A model generated the notes under the pieces. That model ran no database searches, was not told the origin of the DNA, and saw nothing but the letters and a program-made list of their open reading frames with translations. Below are positions 1 to 6,565 of a stretch of 13,698 nt of DNA, in pieces. The position numbers and the translations under genes were made by a program. How positions within the stretch are numbered: the stretch's first letter is position 1; each line of letters starts with the position of its first letter. Origin of the DNA: Burkholderiales bacterium (lineage in GTDB: Bacteria; Pseudomonadota; Gammaproteobacteria; Burkholderiales; Burkholderiaceae_F); the NCBI GenBank assembly GCA_021298875.1, contig JAJTHJ010000223.1:1-13698 (forward strand). Direction: 5' to 3'.

Positions 1-64
1 ACATGCGGCCGAGCTGACCACCGCCCAGCAGACCCAGCCAATCGCCCGGTTGCACCTGCACCAT
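1..64 (-). CDS. purK: PurK, N5-carboxyaminoimidazole ribonucleotide synthase, N-terminal fragment
   Basis: Only the first 21 codons are in the window; the gene runs off the left edge on the minus strand. The reading from the ATG at 64 gives a short leader, then PGDWLGLLGGGQLGRM. The GGGQLGRM glycine-rich turn is the characteristic start of the ATP-grasp enzyme PurK, which carboxylates AIR with ATP and bicarbonate to give N5-CAIR, the substrate of PurE. The start lies 8 bases after the purE stop codon, so the gene is very probably translated from the same purC-purE-purK mRNA. No strong ribosome binding site is visible. The motif and the position after purE make the identity firm despite the short length. 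Confidence 0.88.
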   Translation of the reverse strand, partial: MVQVQPGDWLGLLGGGQLGRM

Positions 65-72
65 GCGCCCGC

Positions 73-576
73 CTACAGCGGCAAGGTCATGTTGCGCGCC
101 TTCTCGGTCTGCGTGGCGCGGAACTGCGCCAGCTTCATCGCGAGCTCGGCGTTCTCGGTCGCCAGCATGGCCCCGGCAAACAGCGCCGCGTTGGCCGCAC
201 CGGCTTCGCCGATGGCAAAGGTGGCTACGGGGATGCCCTTGGGCATCTGCACGATCGACAGCAGCGAGTCTTCGCCGCGCAGGTACTTGGACGGGATCGG
301 CACGCCCAGCACAGGGATCACGGTCTTGGCGGCGAGCATCCCCGGCAGGTGCGCTGCGCCACCCGCGCCGGCGACGATCGCGCGCAGGCCGCGGGTGCGG
401 GCAGCTTCGGCATAGGCGAACATTTCGTCGGGCATCCGGTGCGCGGAGAGCACCTGCGCCTCGAACGGCACGCCAAAGTCGCGCAGCAGATTGCAGGCGT
501 GCTGCATCACGTCCCAGTCGGAGTTGGAACCCATCACCACGCCGACCAGGGGCGCGGGGCGTGCGGTGGTGGTCAT
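73..576 (-). CDS. purE: PurE, N5-carboxyaminoimidazole ribonucleotide mutase
   Basis: A 167-residue protein, the usual length for a class I PurE. It converts N5-CAIR to CAIR in cytosolic de novo purine synthesis. Visible family signatures are GVVMGSNSD near residues 12-20 (phosphate and substrate binding), SAHRMPD at 44-50 with the probable catalytic His46, and GGAAHLPGM at 72-80. The start is the ATG at 574-576, which overlaps the purC stop in an ATGA arrangement, indicating translational coupling. A longer in-frame extension exists but runs through purC and lacks PurE similarity, so it was dropped. purK follows after 8 bases, consistent with the two-step bacterial PurK/PurE route. Confidence 0.97.
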   Translation of the reverse strand: MTTTARPAPLVGVVMGSNSDWDVMQHACNLLRDFGVPFEAQVLSAHRMPDEMFAYAEAARTRGLRAIVAGAGGAAHLPGMLAAKTVIPVLGVPIPSKYLRGEDSLLSIVQMPKGIPVATFAIGEAGAANAALFAGAMLATENAELAMKLAQFRATQTEKARNMTLPL

Positions 577-1481
577 CGGCTGGGTTCCTCGTCCAGATCG
601 TGCCCGGTCAGGCGCCGCAGCGCCTCGCGGTACTTGTCCGCCGTGCGCGCGACGATCTGCTCCGGCAGCGCGGGCGGCGGCGGCGCCTTGTTCCACGGCT
701 GCTGCTCCAGCCAGTCGCGCACGAACTGCTTGTCGAAGCTGGGCGGTGAGATCCCGACCTGATAACTGTCGGCCGGCCAGAAGCGGGAAGAATCCGGCGT
801 CAGCACCTCGTCCATCAGCCGCAGATGGCCGTCGGCATCGAGGCCGAACTCGAACTTGGTGTCGGCGATGATGATGCCGTGCTGGGCGGCGTATTCGGCC
901 GCGGCGGTGTAGAGCGCTATCGAGATGCTGCGCATCCGGTGTGCCATCGCCGGCCCGATGCGTTCCATCACCTGCGCAAAGGAGATGTTCTCGTCGTGCT
1001 GGCCGAGTTCCGCCTTGTCGGCTGGGGTAAAGATCGGCTCGGGCAACTTTTCGGCCTGGTGCAGTCCGTGCGGCAGCTCGATGCCGCAAACGCTCCCAGT
1101 GCGTTGGTAGTCCTTCCAGCCGGAGCCGATCAGGTAGCCGCGCACCACCGCTTCGACCGCGATGGGCTTCAACTTCATCGCCACCACGGCGCGGCCGCGC
1201 ACTTGCTCGGCTTCATCGGGTGCCACCACCGACTCCGGCGCGATGCCGGTCAAGTGGTTGGGCACGATTGAGGCGAGTCGCTCGAACCAGAAATTCGACA
1301 GCGCATTGAGCACGCGGCCCTTGCCGGGAATCGGCTGCGCCATCACCACGTCGAAGGCCGACAGGCGATCGGTGGTGACGATCAGCAGCTTGTCCTCGCC
1401 CACCGCGTAGGAGTCGCGCACCTTGCCGCGGTAGACGAGCGGCAGCGATTTGATGTTTGTTTGGAGCAGGCCGTCGGCCAT
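573..1481 (-). CDS. purC: PurC, phosphoribosylaminoimidazole-succinocarboxamide synthase (SAICAR synthase)
   Basis: A 302-residue protein, the length of the longer SAICAR synthase subfamily. It joins CAIR with aspartate using ATP to form SAICAR, the step after PurE. Recognisable segments are YRGKVRDSY at 17-25 (nucleotide-binding start of the fold), TTDRLSAFD at 36-44, VVRGYLIGSGWKDY at 112-125, IIADTKFEFG at 204-213 and DEVLTPDSSRFW at 224-235. The C-terminus overlaps the purE start by 4 bases. The ATG at 1479-1481 gives the expected N-terminus, but its upstream sequence has no good Shine-Dalgarno match. It is the first gene of the purC-purE-purK unit; a palindromic repeat lies upstream of it. 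Confidence 0.97.
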   Translation of the reverse strand: MADGLLQTNIKSLPLVYRGKVRDSYAVGEDKLLIVTTDRLSAFDVVMAQPIPGKGRVLNALSNFWFERLASIVPNHLTGIAPESVVAPDEAEQVRGRAVVAMKLKPIAVEAVVRGYLIGSGWKDYQRTGSVCGIELPHGLHQAEKLPEPIFTPADKAELGQHDENISFAQVMERIGPAMAHRMRSISIALYTAAAEYAAQHGIIIADTKFEFGLDADGHLRLMDEVLTPDSSRFWPADSYQVGISPPSFDKQFVRDWLEQQPWNKAPPPPALPEQIVARTADKYREALRRLTGHDLDEEPSR

Positions 1482-1537
1482 GGTGTTTCAGTCTTGGGAG
1501 AAGGAGTTTGTCGTTATGCCCACCGCAGATCGGCGGT

Positions 1538-1630
1538 CTTCCCTCACCCCAACCCCTCTCCCGGAGGGAGAGGGGCCTTGAAACCCTCTCCCACCGGGAG
1601 AGGGTGGCGCGCAGCGCCGGGTGAGGGAAG
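1538..1630 (+). repeat. Palindromic repeat, copy 1 (cloverleaf form)
   Basis: An element bounded by CTTCCCTCACCC and its near-complement GGGTGAGGGAAG. Inside the outer stem (1541-1549 with 1619-1627) sit three hairpins: CCCCTCTCCC/GGGAGAGGGG with a GGA loop, CCCTCTCCC/GGGAGAGGG with an ACC loop, and GGCGC/GCGCC with a GCA loop. It shares its ends and its central CCCTCTCCC blocks with the copies at 9593, 11744 and 12802, so it belongs to a dispersed REP-like family. It fills most of the 188-bp gap between dgkA and purC, both on the minus strand. The rest of that gap shows nothing recognisable. Confidence 0.85.
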
Positions 1631-1669
1631 GCTGCCGAATCGCAGCGACGGCCGCAATTGTCGCGCGGT

Positions 1670-2065
1670 CTACACAAAATTCCGAATCAACACCGCCGTC
1701 CAGACGCCGCCCGCCAACAGCAGCGCCAGCATCACCGCGGCGCTGCCCATGTCTTTGGCGCGCTTGGCGAGCCGATCGATGCGCAGGCTGTCGCGGTCGA
1801 TGGCGGCTTCGATGCCGGTGTTGAGCAACTCGACGATCAACACCAGCACCACGGTCGCCACCAACAGCAGCTTCTCGACGAAGGCGACCGGCAGCACCAA
1901 GGCCAGAGGGATCAGTACCGCGGCCAGAAGCACCTCCTGACGGAAGGCATCCTCATGCCGCCAGGCCGCGCGCAGGCCGTCGGCCGAGTAGCGCGCGGCG
2001 TTGAGCACGCGCGTGAGGCCGCGCTTGCCCTTGAGCGAGCGGCTGTCGGAGGTCTCGTCGTTCAT
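1670..2065 (-). CDS. dgkA: DgkA-type prokaryotic diacylglycerol kinase
   Basis: A 131-residue integral membrane protein, close to the usual 120-130 residues of DgkA. It phosphorylates diacylglycerol (or undecaprenol in some relatives) at the inner membrane, recycling lipid made during membrane-derived glycan synthesis. The sequence shows three hydrophobic segments (about 45-63, 65-83 and 108-127) and the family signatures EVLLAAVLIPLAL at 44-56, ELLNTGIEAAIDR at 79-91 and AKDMGSAAV at 103-111. The start is the ATG at 2063-2065, giving a 17-residue polar leader. A much longer in-frame extension upstream lies antisense to the glycerate kinase and is not credible. The gene diverges from the glycerate kinase across 36 bases. 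Confidence 0.95.
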   Translation of the reverse strand: MNDETSDSRSLKGKRGLTRVLNAARYSADGLRAAWRHEDAFRQEVLLAAVLIPLALVLPVAFVEKLLLVATVVLVLIVELLNTGIEAAIDRDSLRIDRLAKRAKDMGSAAVMLALLLAGGVWTAVLIRNFV

Positions 2066-2087
2066 GCGGGCGGTATTCTCGCAGGCC

Positions 2088-2093
2088 AAGGAG
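2088..2093 (+). promoter_or_regulatory. Ribosome binding site of the glycerate kinase
   Basis: AAGGAG placed 8 bases before the ATG at 2102. It decides the start of the glycerate kinase among several in-frame upstream possibilities that run antisense through dgkA. Confidence 0.75.
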
Positions 2094-2101
2094 ACGTTGC
2101 G

Positions 2102-3403
2102 ATGCCCCACAGCCCCGACGCGGCGAGCGAGCCGCGCGCTTTTCTGCGCAGCCTGTTCGACGCCGCCGTGGCCGCGGTCGATCCCGCGCGGATCGTGCCG
2201 CGGCACTTGGACGGGCTGCCGCGCCGGCACCGTGGGCGCACCGTGGTGCTGGGTGCGGGCAAGGCCTCGGCCGCGATGGCGCAGGCGGTCGAGCGCTGCT
2301 GGGACGGGCCGATCGAAGGGTTGGTCGTCACCCGCTACGGCCACGCGCTGCCCTGCGAGCGGATCGAGATCGTCGAGGCCGCGCATCCGGTACCGGACGC
2401 TGCCGGGCTGGCCGTGAGCCGCCGGATGATGGAACTCGCCCGCAGCCTGACCGCGGACGACCGCGTGATCGCGCTGATCTCCGGCGGCGGCTCGGCGCTG
2501 TTGACGCTGCCGGCTGATGGGATTTCGTTCGAGGACAAGCGCGCGGTGAATGCCGCGCTGCTCAAAAGCGGCGCCAATATCGGCGAGATGAACTGCGTGC
2601 GCCGGCACCTGTCCGCCATCAAGGGCGGGCGGCTCGGCGCGGCCTGCGGGCCGGCGAGCGTGCTAACGCTGGTGCTCTCCGACGTGCCGACCGACGACCC
2701 GGCGGTGGTTGCTTCCGGCCCGACGATCGCGGACACAAGCACGGTGGCCAATGCGATCGAAATCCTTCGTCGCTACAAGATCGAGTTGCCGCCCGCGGTG
2801 CAGGCCTTTCTCGCCGCCCGCGCCGCGCAGCCGGTTGCCGCGCCGACGGCGCTCGGCCCGCGCGAACACCGGATGATCGCCACCGCGCAGCACGCGCTGG
2901 AAGCGGCCGCCGCCGTCGCGCGCGCCGCCGGCATCGCGCCACTGATCCTGGGCGGCAGCATCGAAGGCGAGTCGCGCGACGTGGCGCTGGTACACGCCGG
3001 CATCGCGCGCCAGATCGCGCAGCACGGCCAACCGGCCCGCGCACCGGCGGTGATCCTGTCGGGCGGCGAGACCACGGTCACCGTGCGCGGCGACGGTCGA
3101 GGCGGACGCAACATGGAATTCGCGCTCGCGCTGGCGATTGCGCTGGACGGCGCGCCCGGTATCCACGCGCTGGCCTGCGACACCGACGGCATCGACGGCG
3201 TGGAAGACGCCGCCGGCAGCCTGATCGCGCCGGATACGCTGACCCGCATGCGCGCCGTCGGCATCGACCCGCGCGCGGCGCTTGCGCGCAACGACGCCTA
3301 CCCGCCGTTTGCCGCCCTTGGCGACCTCGTGGTCACCGGGCCGACGCATACCAACGTCAACGACTTTCGGGCGATCCTGATCCAGGCTGACCAGGATACG
3401 TAG
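2102..3403 (+). CDS. gckA: Type-2 glycerate kinase (DUF4147/MOFRL family)
   Basis: A 433-residue cytosolic enzyme of the glycerate 2-kinase family, also named TtuD in some genomes, which phosphorylates D-glycerate to 2-phosphoglycerate. The N-terminal domain shows VVLGAGKAS at 48-56 and LISGGGSALL at 125-134, followed by NCVRRHLSAIKGGR at 164-177 and LSDVPTDDPAVVASGPT at 192-208. The C-terminal MOFRL domain shows ILSGGETTVTVRG at 318-330, GGRNMEFALA at 334-343, ACDTDGIDG at 358-366 and the ending GPTHTNVND at 413-421. The start is fixed by the AAGGAG at 2088. Family members act in glycerate, tartrate or serine-cycle metabolism. With a RuBisCO operon 4 kb away, glycerate from photorespiration is a plausible substrate source, but that is inference. 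It converges with the AraC-family gene. Confidence 0.93.
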   Translation: MPHSPDAASEPRAFLRSLFDAAVAAVDPARIVPRHLDGLPRRHRGRTVVLGAGKASAAMAQAVERCWDGPIEGLVVTRYGHALPCERIEIVEAAHPVPDAAGLAVSRRMMELARSLTADDRVIALISGGGSALLTLPADGISFEDKRAVNAALLKSGANIGEMNCVRRHLSAIKGGRLGAACGPASVLTLVLSDVPTDDPAVVASGPTIADTSTVANAIEILRRYKIELPPAVQAFLAARAAQPVAAPTALGPREHRMIATAQHALEAAAAVARAAGIAPLILGGSIEGESRDVALVHAGIARQIAQHGQPARAPAVILSGGETTVTVRGDGRGGRNMEFALALAIALDGAPGIHALACDTDGIDGVEDAAGSLIAPDTLTRMRAVGIDPRAALARNDAYPPFAALGDLVVTGPTHTNVNDFRAILIQADQDT

Positions 3404-3421
3404 CGGTACTCCGCGATGTGC

Positions 3422-3452
3422 GTTGGAGCGCACGCCCGGCTTCAGTCGGGCC
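3422..3452. repeat. Hairpin / possible dispersed REP-like element between convergent genes
   Basis: The 87-bp gap between the converging glycerate kinase and AraC-family genes holds TGCG/CGCA (3419-3422 with 3429-3432 region) and GCCCG/CGGGC (3434-3438 with 3447-3451) with an 8-base loop containing TTCAG. The text GGAGCGCAC...GGCTTCAGTCGGGCC resembles a kind of small repeat common in GC-rich proteobacteria. Only one copy is present here. No T-run follows, so it is a weak candidate terminator for either strand. Confidence 0.4.
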
Positions 3453-3490
3453 AAGGTCGCACCCATCGGCCGACACCGCCTGACCGCAGG

Positions 3491-4354
3491 TCAGAGCCAA
3501 AGCCGATGCGCCCAAAACCGCTCTTCCTCGCGCAGCCGGCGCGCGAGCTCGGTCGGGGTGAAGCCGGTCATGCGGCGCGTTTCGCGGCATAGGTGCGACT
3601 GGTCGGCGTAGCCACTGTCGGCGGCGAGTTCCGCCCAGCGGCGCTCGCCTGCAAGGGTCGCGTTCACCACGTTGAAAAACGCCTCCTCGACACGCGCCAT
3701 CGCGCGCAGTTCGCGCAGCGGCAGTCCGGCCCAGCCCTTCACCCGTCGTTCGATCTGGCGCAGGCTGCGGCCCGGCCCGCTGGCAGCGGCGCGCGCGGCC
3801 AGCGCCTGCGTCCAATACTGGTAGCGCCACCGGGCACCCTGAGCTTGCGCGAGCGGCCGCCAACGCGCGGCGAGAAAGGACTCGACGAGATTCAGACGCG
3901 CGCCGTCGTCTGCCACATCGCGTACCGCCTGCGCCCACCGCCGCCAATCGGCTGGCAGCAGCTGGCGCGCGTCCACCACGCGGTTGACGTAACGACCAGG
4001 ATCGATGCCGGTCAGCGCCTGCAAAGCGTCCGGCGCCAGCAGCAGATGCAGCACGTGCGCCGGCCCGGCACCGCGCGATTGACTTGGCAAGGTGAAGGGC
4101 CCGGCGAAGCTGACGTCGCCCGGGAACGGGCCTTCCTCCTCGTATGCAAAGCCGGACTCGACCACCCGGCAAGCCCGACCGTGCAGCCACCAGACGAGGC
4201 TCACCAGCGGCGTCGTTGGAAAGTAGTTGTGCCAGGCGCGCTCCGCGCCGAAGACTCCGCGCGTATCGCACAGCATCGCCCCGCGCACGCAGCCGGCGAG
4301 CGCCAGGCTCGGCAGCCACATGCGCGCGGGGTCGTTGGGCAGATCGCTCGGCAT
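3491..4354 (-). CDS. AraC-family transcriptional regulator
   Basis: A 287-residue protein whose C-terminal part (about 190-287) has the AraC/XylS double helix-turn-helix layout: GRSLRQIERRVKGWAGLPLRE at the first helix set, then WAELAADSGYADQSHLCRET and the closing RRMTGFTPTELARRL, matching the family pattern A..GY.DQSHL.R.F....G.TP. The N-terminal 190 residues would be the sensing domain; no ligand can be read from the sequence. The ATG at 4352-4354 is the most upstream start in this frame that leaves a promoter region for the divergent P450 gene. Such divergent pairs usually have the regulator controlling its neighbour, so control of the P450 is the simplest inference. The first helix-turn-helix is less typical than the second. 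Confidence 0.9.
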   Translation of the reverse strand: MPSDLPNDPARMWLPSLALAGCVRGAMLCDTRGVFGAERAWHNYFPTTPLVSLVWWLHGRACRVVESGFAYEEEGPFPGDVSFAGPFTLPSQSRGAGPAHVLHLLLAPDALQALTGIDPGRYVNRVVDARQLLPADWRRWAQAVRDVADDGARLNLVESFLAARWRPLAQAQGARWRYQYWTQALAARAAASGPGRSLRQIERRVKGWAGLPLRELRAMARVEEAFFNVVNATLAGERRWAELAADSGYADQSHLCRETRRMTGFTPTELARRLREEERFWAHRLWL

Positions 4355-4361
4355 GCCGCGA

Positions 4362-4400
4362 TTCTAGAAACGGTCCGATGTCGCTTTCGTTCAAGACCGT
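4362..4400. promoter_or_regulatory. Candidate operator between the AraC-family gene and the P450 gene
   Basis: The gap between the two divergent starts contains the 8-bp palindrome TTCTAGAA (4362-4369) and an inverted repeat ACGGTC (4370-4375) / GACCGT (4395-4400) with 19 bases between the arms. The AT-rich palindrome stands out against GC-rich surroundings. The site would fall inside the P450 coding region if translation began at 4378, which is one reason for preferring a later start. Binding by the AraC-family protein is inferred from position only. Confidence 0.4.
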
Positions 4401-4419
4401 CGCGCCTGGCGCGGGCACG

Positions 4420-5832
4420 ATGCCGCGCATGCAAAACCCGAAACCTGCAACCCACCCGGCGACGGCAACGCGTCCCTGCGGGGAGCTACCCGGCCCGGCA
4501 CCGCGTTGGTGGGGCCTGCCGCTGCGGGCGGCGATGCGCCGCGACTACCTGGGCTACGGCGAGCGGCTGCACCGCACGCACGGCGACTCGGTGCGGTCGC
4601 ACATCCTGGGCGAGCGCTTGTTGGATGTCTTCCACCCCGACTTGCTGCGCGAGGCTATGGTGGACAACGCCGATGCGCTGATCCGCTGGGAGCGCGGCCC
4701 GGAGGTGTTCGCCGAACTGGTGGGCCAGAGCGTGCTGGTCACCGAGGGCACGCTGTGGGAACGGCAGCGCCGGATGCTGATGCCGGCCTTCGCGCCCAAG
4801 CGCGTGGCCGGCTACGCGGCGCTGATGGCCGAGGCCGCCATCGCCGGGCTAGACACCGCGCTGCCACCGAGCCAGTCGCAGGCCGATGTGGAAATGGACG
4901 ACCTCTTCAGCCGGCTGACGATGGACGCGATCCACCGCACGCTCTTTGGCGCGCCGCTGCCGGACGACTCCGGCACAGCGATCCAGGCCTTGCGGATTGC
5001 GAGCGAGACGGGCTTTCGCGAAATGTTCTGGCCGACGACCTTGCCGGACTGGTTGCCGCTGCCGGGCAAGGCGGCCAAACGGCGGGCGCTGCGCCGCCTG
5101 CGCGCGCTGATTGCAGAGGCGATCGCGCACCACGCACGGCAGCCGCCCGCGCCCGCCGCCACCGACCTGCTGACGATGCTGCAAACCGCTCGCGACGAGA
5201 CGACCGGCACCGCGTTGAGCGCGCAGGAGGTGTTCGACCAGTGCATGCTGAGCTTCCAGGCCGGGCATGAAACCAGCGCCACCGCGTTCCTGTGGTGGAG
5301 CGGGTTGTTGGCCACTCATCCGCATGCGACCGAACGCGCAACCGCAGAGGTCGACCGCGTGCTCAACGGTCGCACCCCCGGCCCGGAGGCACTTGCCCGC
5401 CTGCCCTGGCTCGTCGCCACGCTGAAGGAAGCGATGCGCCTGTATCCGCCGATCGCCGCGCTGCTGACCCGGCGCACGACCCGCACGATTGCCGTGGGCG
5501 GGTATTCGATTCCTTCCGGTACCCTGTTGCGCGCAACACCCTGGGTGTTGCACCGGAGCGCGCGCTGGTTTGCGCAGCCCGATGCCTTCCGGCCCGAGCG
5601 CTTTCTGCCCGATGCGCCGCCGCCGCCGCGCGGCGCGTACCTGCCCTTCGGCCTCGGACCGCGCGTCTGTCTGGGCCAGCACTTTGCGCTGTTGGAGATG
5701 ACGATCGTCGCGGCGCTGCTGTTGCAGCGGTATCGCCTGACAACCCTGCCCGACTCGCGCCCGCCACACCCCTTGCTGCATGTAACGCTACGCCCAGCGA
5801 CCCCGGTGCGACTGCGCCTGACGCGACGCTGA
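4420..5832 (+). CDS. Cytochrome P450
   Basis: About 470 residues from the chosen ATG at 4420; starts at 4378 and 4429 are also possible, as no clear ribosome binding site is seen. All P450 hallmarks are present: the I-helix oxygen-activation motif AGHETS at 281-286, the ExxR motif EAMR at 337-340 (in TLKEAMRLYPP), the PERF-like FRPERFLP segment, and the heme-binding loop FGLGPRVCLG at 410-419 with the proximal Cys417. No signal peptide or N-terminal membrane anchor is evident, so it is probably a soluble three-component monooxygenase. No ferredoxin or reductase gene lies beside it, so electrons must come from partners elsewhere. The acidic AGHETS form and long-chain-type K/L helices resemble fatty-acid or alkane hydroxylating bacterial P450s, but the substrate cannot be assigned. 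Confidence 0.93.
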   Translation: MPRMQNPKPATHPATATRPCGELPGPAPRWWGLPLRAAMRRDYLGYGERLHRTHGDSVRSHILGERLLDVFHPDLLREAMVDNADALIRWERGPEVFAELVGQSVLVTEGTLWERQRRMLMPAFAPKRVAGYAALMAEAAIAGLDTALPPSQSQADVEMDDLFSRLTMDAIHRTLFGAPLPDDSGTAIQALRIASETGFREMFWPTTLPDWLPLPGKAAKRRALRRLRALIAEAIAHHARQPPAPAATDLLTMLQTARDETTGTALSAQEVFDQCMLSFQAGHETSATAFLWWSGLLATHPHATERATAEVDRVLNGRTPGPEALARLPWLVATLKEAMRLYPPIAALLTRRTTRTIAVGGYSIPSGTLLRATPWVLHRSARWFAQPDAFRPERFLPDAPPPPRGAYLPFGLGPRVCLGQHFALLEMTIVAALLLQRYRLTTLPDSRPPHPLLHVTLRPATPVRLRLTRR

Positions 5833-5940
5833 GAGGCGAGGTCAACGCCGTCGCGCGCTGTCCTTCACAGGCCTTCGCACTGTATCGAGGAGCGCCGGAT
5901 GCGAAAGCAAGGCGCTTCGTCGGCACGGCTCCGGCAAACC

Positions 5941-6273
5941 TCAATGAGCCGCTTCGCCGAGCGCCTTCTCGGCCCACTTGTTCAGACTGGTGCCGCTGCG
6001 AGCGGCGGCTTTCAGTGCGGCGGCATGCACTTTGGGCGCGATGCGCAGCATCATCCGGCCGCTGGCGGGCTTCTCGGGCGCTGCGCCAAGCTTCGCACAG
6101 GCGGCGAGATAGCCGTCGACGGCAACGTGGAAGGCCGCTTCGAACTCGCGCACCGACTCGCCGTGAAAAACGATCAGATCGTCGATGTCGAGCACGCGGC
6201 CGACGATGATCTTGTCGTCGGCGTCGAACTCCATTTTGGCCCGATAGCCTTTGTAGGTCAGCGTGTCGTTCAT
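5941..6273 (-). CDS. hicB: HicB-family antitoxin
   Basis: A 110-residue protein with the two-part HicB layout. Residues 1-65 form the partial RNase H-like domain (YKGYRAKMEFDADDKIIVG, then GRVLDIDD and the ESVREFEAAFHVAVDGYL helix). Residues 72-107 form a ribbon-helix-helix DNA-binding segment beginning GRMMLRIAPKVHAAA and ending SLNKWAEKAL. HicB neutralises the HicA mRNA interferase and represses its own promoter. The start ATG overlaps the hicA stop by 4 bases (ATGA), and GGGAG about 8 bases upstream serves as ribosome binding site. Toxin-first order is typical of hicAB. About 108 bases without recognisable features separate its end from the converging P450 gene. Confidence 0.92.
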   Translation of the reverse strand: MNDTLTYKGYRAKMEFDADDKIIVGRVLDIDDLIVFHGESVREFEAAFHVAVDGYLAACAKLGAAPEKPASGRMMLRIAPKVHAAALKAAARSGTSLNKWAEKALGEAAH

Positions 6274-6524
6274 GGTTCGACTCCCAGGCGTTGCAGGTAT
6301 TCGCGCACCGCACGCACGCGATAGCGCAGCGCCTCGCGGCCGGGGTGCGGTCGGTGGACGGTGAGCTTGCAGCCGTCACGCTCGAAGGTCACCGCGGATC
6401 CGCGGGCCTCGACGACGCGGCAGCCGATGGCGATCAGCAAGGCTTCGATCCGGCTCCACTCCAGGCTGCCTTGAACCGGCTCGGCCCGGATCGCGGAGAG
6501 CGTCTTCCGATGCTTGCTGTTCAT
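6270..6524 (-). CDS. hicA: HicA-family toxin (mRNA interferase)
   Basis: An 84-residue protein encoded directly before hicB with a 4-base overlap. The segment SLEWSRIEALLIAIGCRVVEARGSAVTFERDG followed by VHRPHPGREALRYRVRAVREYL has the helix-strand-strand-strand-helix pattern of the double-stranded-RNA-binding-like HicA fold. HicA cleaves mRNA and is inactivated by HicB. Many HicA proteins carry the catalytic histidine in a GSH motif; here that position reads GSAV, and the conserved histidines are in VHRPHP at 57-60, as in a widespread HicA subgroup. The start ATG is at 6522-6524. It lies 41 bases downstream of cbbR on the same strand with no evident terminator between, so read-through from cbbR is possible. 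Confidence 0.88.
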   Translation of the reverse strand: MNSKHRKTLSAIRAEPVQGSLEWSRIEALLIAIGCRVVEARGSAVTFERDGCKLTVHRPHPGREALRYRVRAVREYLQRLGVEP

Positions 6525-6565
6525 GGGAGAAATGATAGCAATGCTCGACGCGGCGGCCGGGACGC

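Noticed and set aside
577..1089. An upstream in-frame extension of purE.
   Set aside because: It runs inside purC in another frame, and PurE similarity begins exactly at the ATG at 576, which overlaps the purC stop.
1658..2101. An upstream extension of the glycerate kinase.
   Set aside because: It runs antisense through dgkA, and an AAGGAG with correct spacing marks 2102 as the start.
2066..2608. An upstream in-frame extension of dgkA.
   Set aside because: It lies antisense to the glycerate kinase and lacks DgkA character; the family start is at 2065.
4144..4419. Earlier starts for the P450, including the ATG at 4378.
   Set aside because: Most of the extension lies antisense to the AraC-family gene; a start at 4378 would put the candidate operator in coding sequence and give a non-P450-like leader. 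It cannot be fully excluded.
5833..5940. A small gene or RNA between the P450 and hicB.
   Set aside because: No start with a binding site, no stable hairpin and no recognisable motif.
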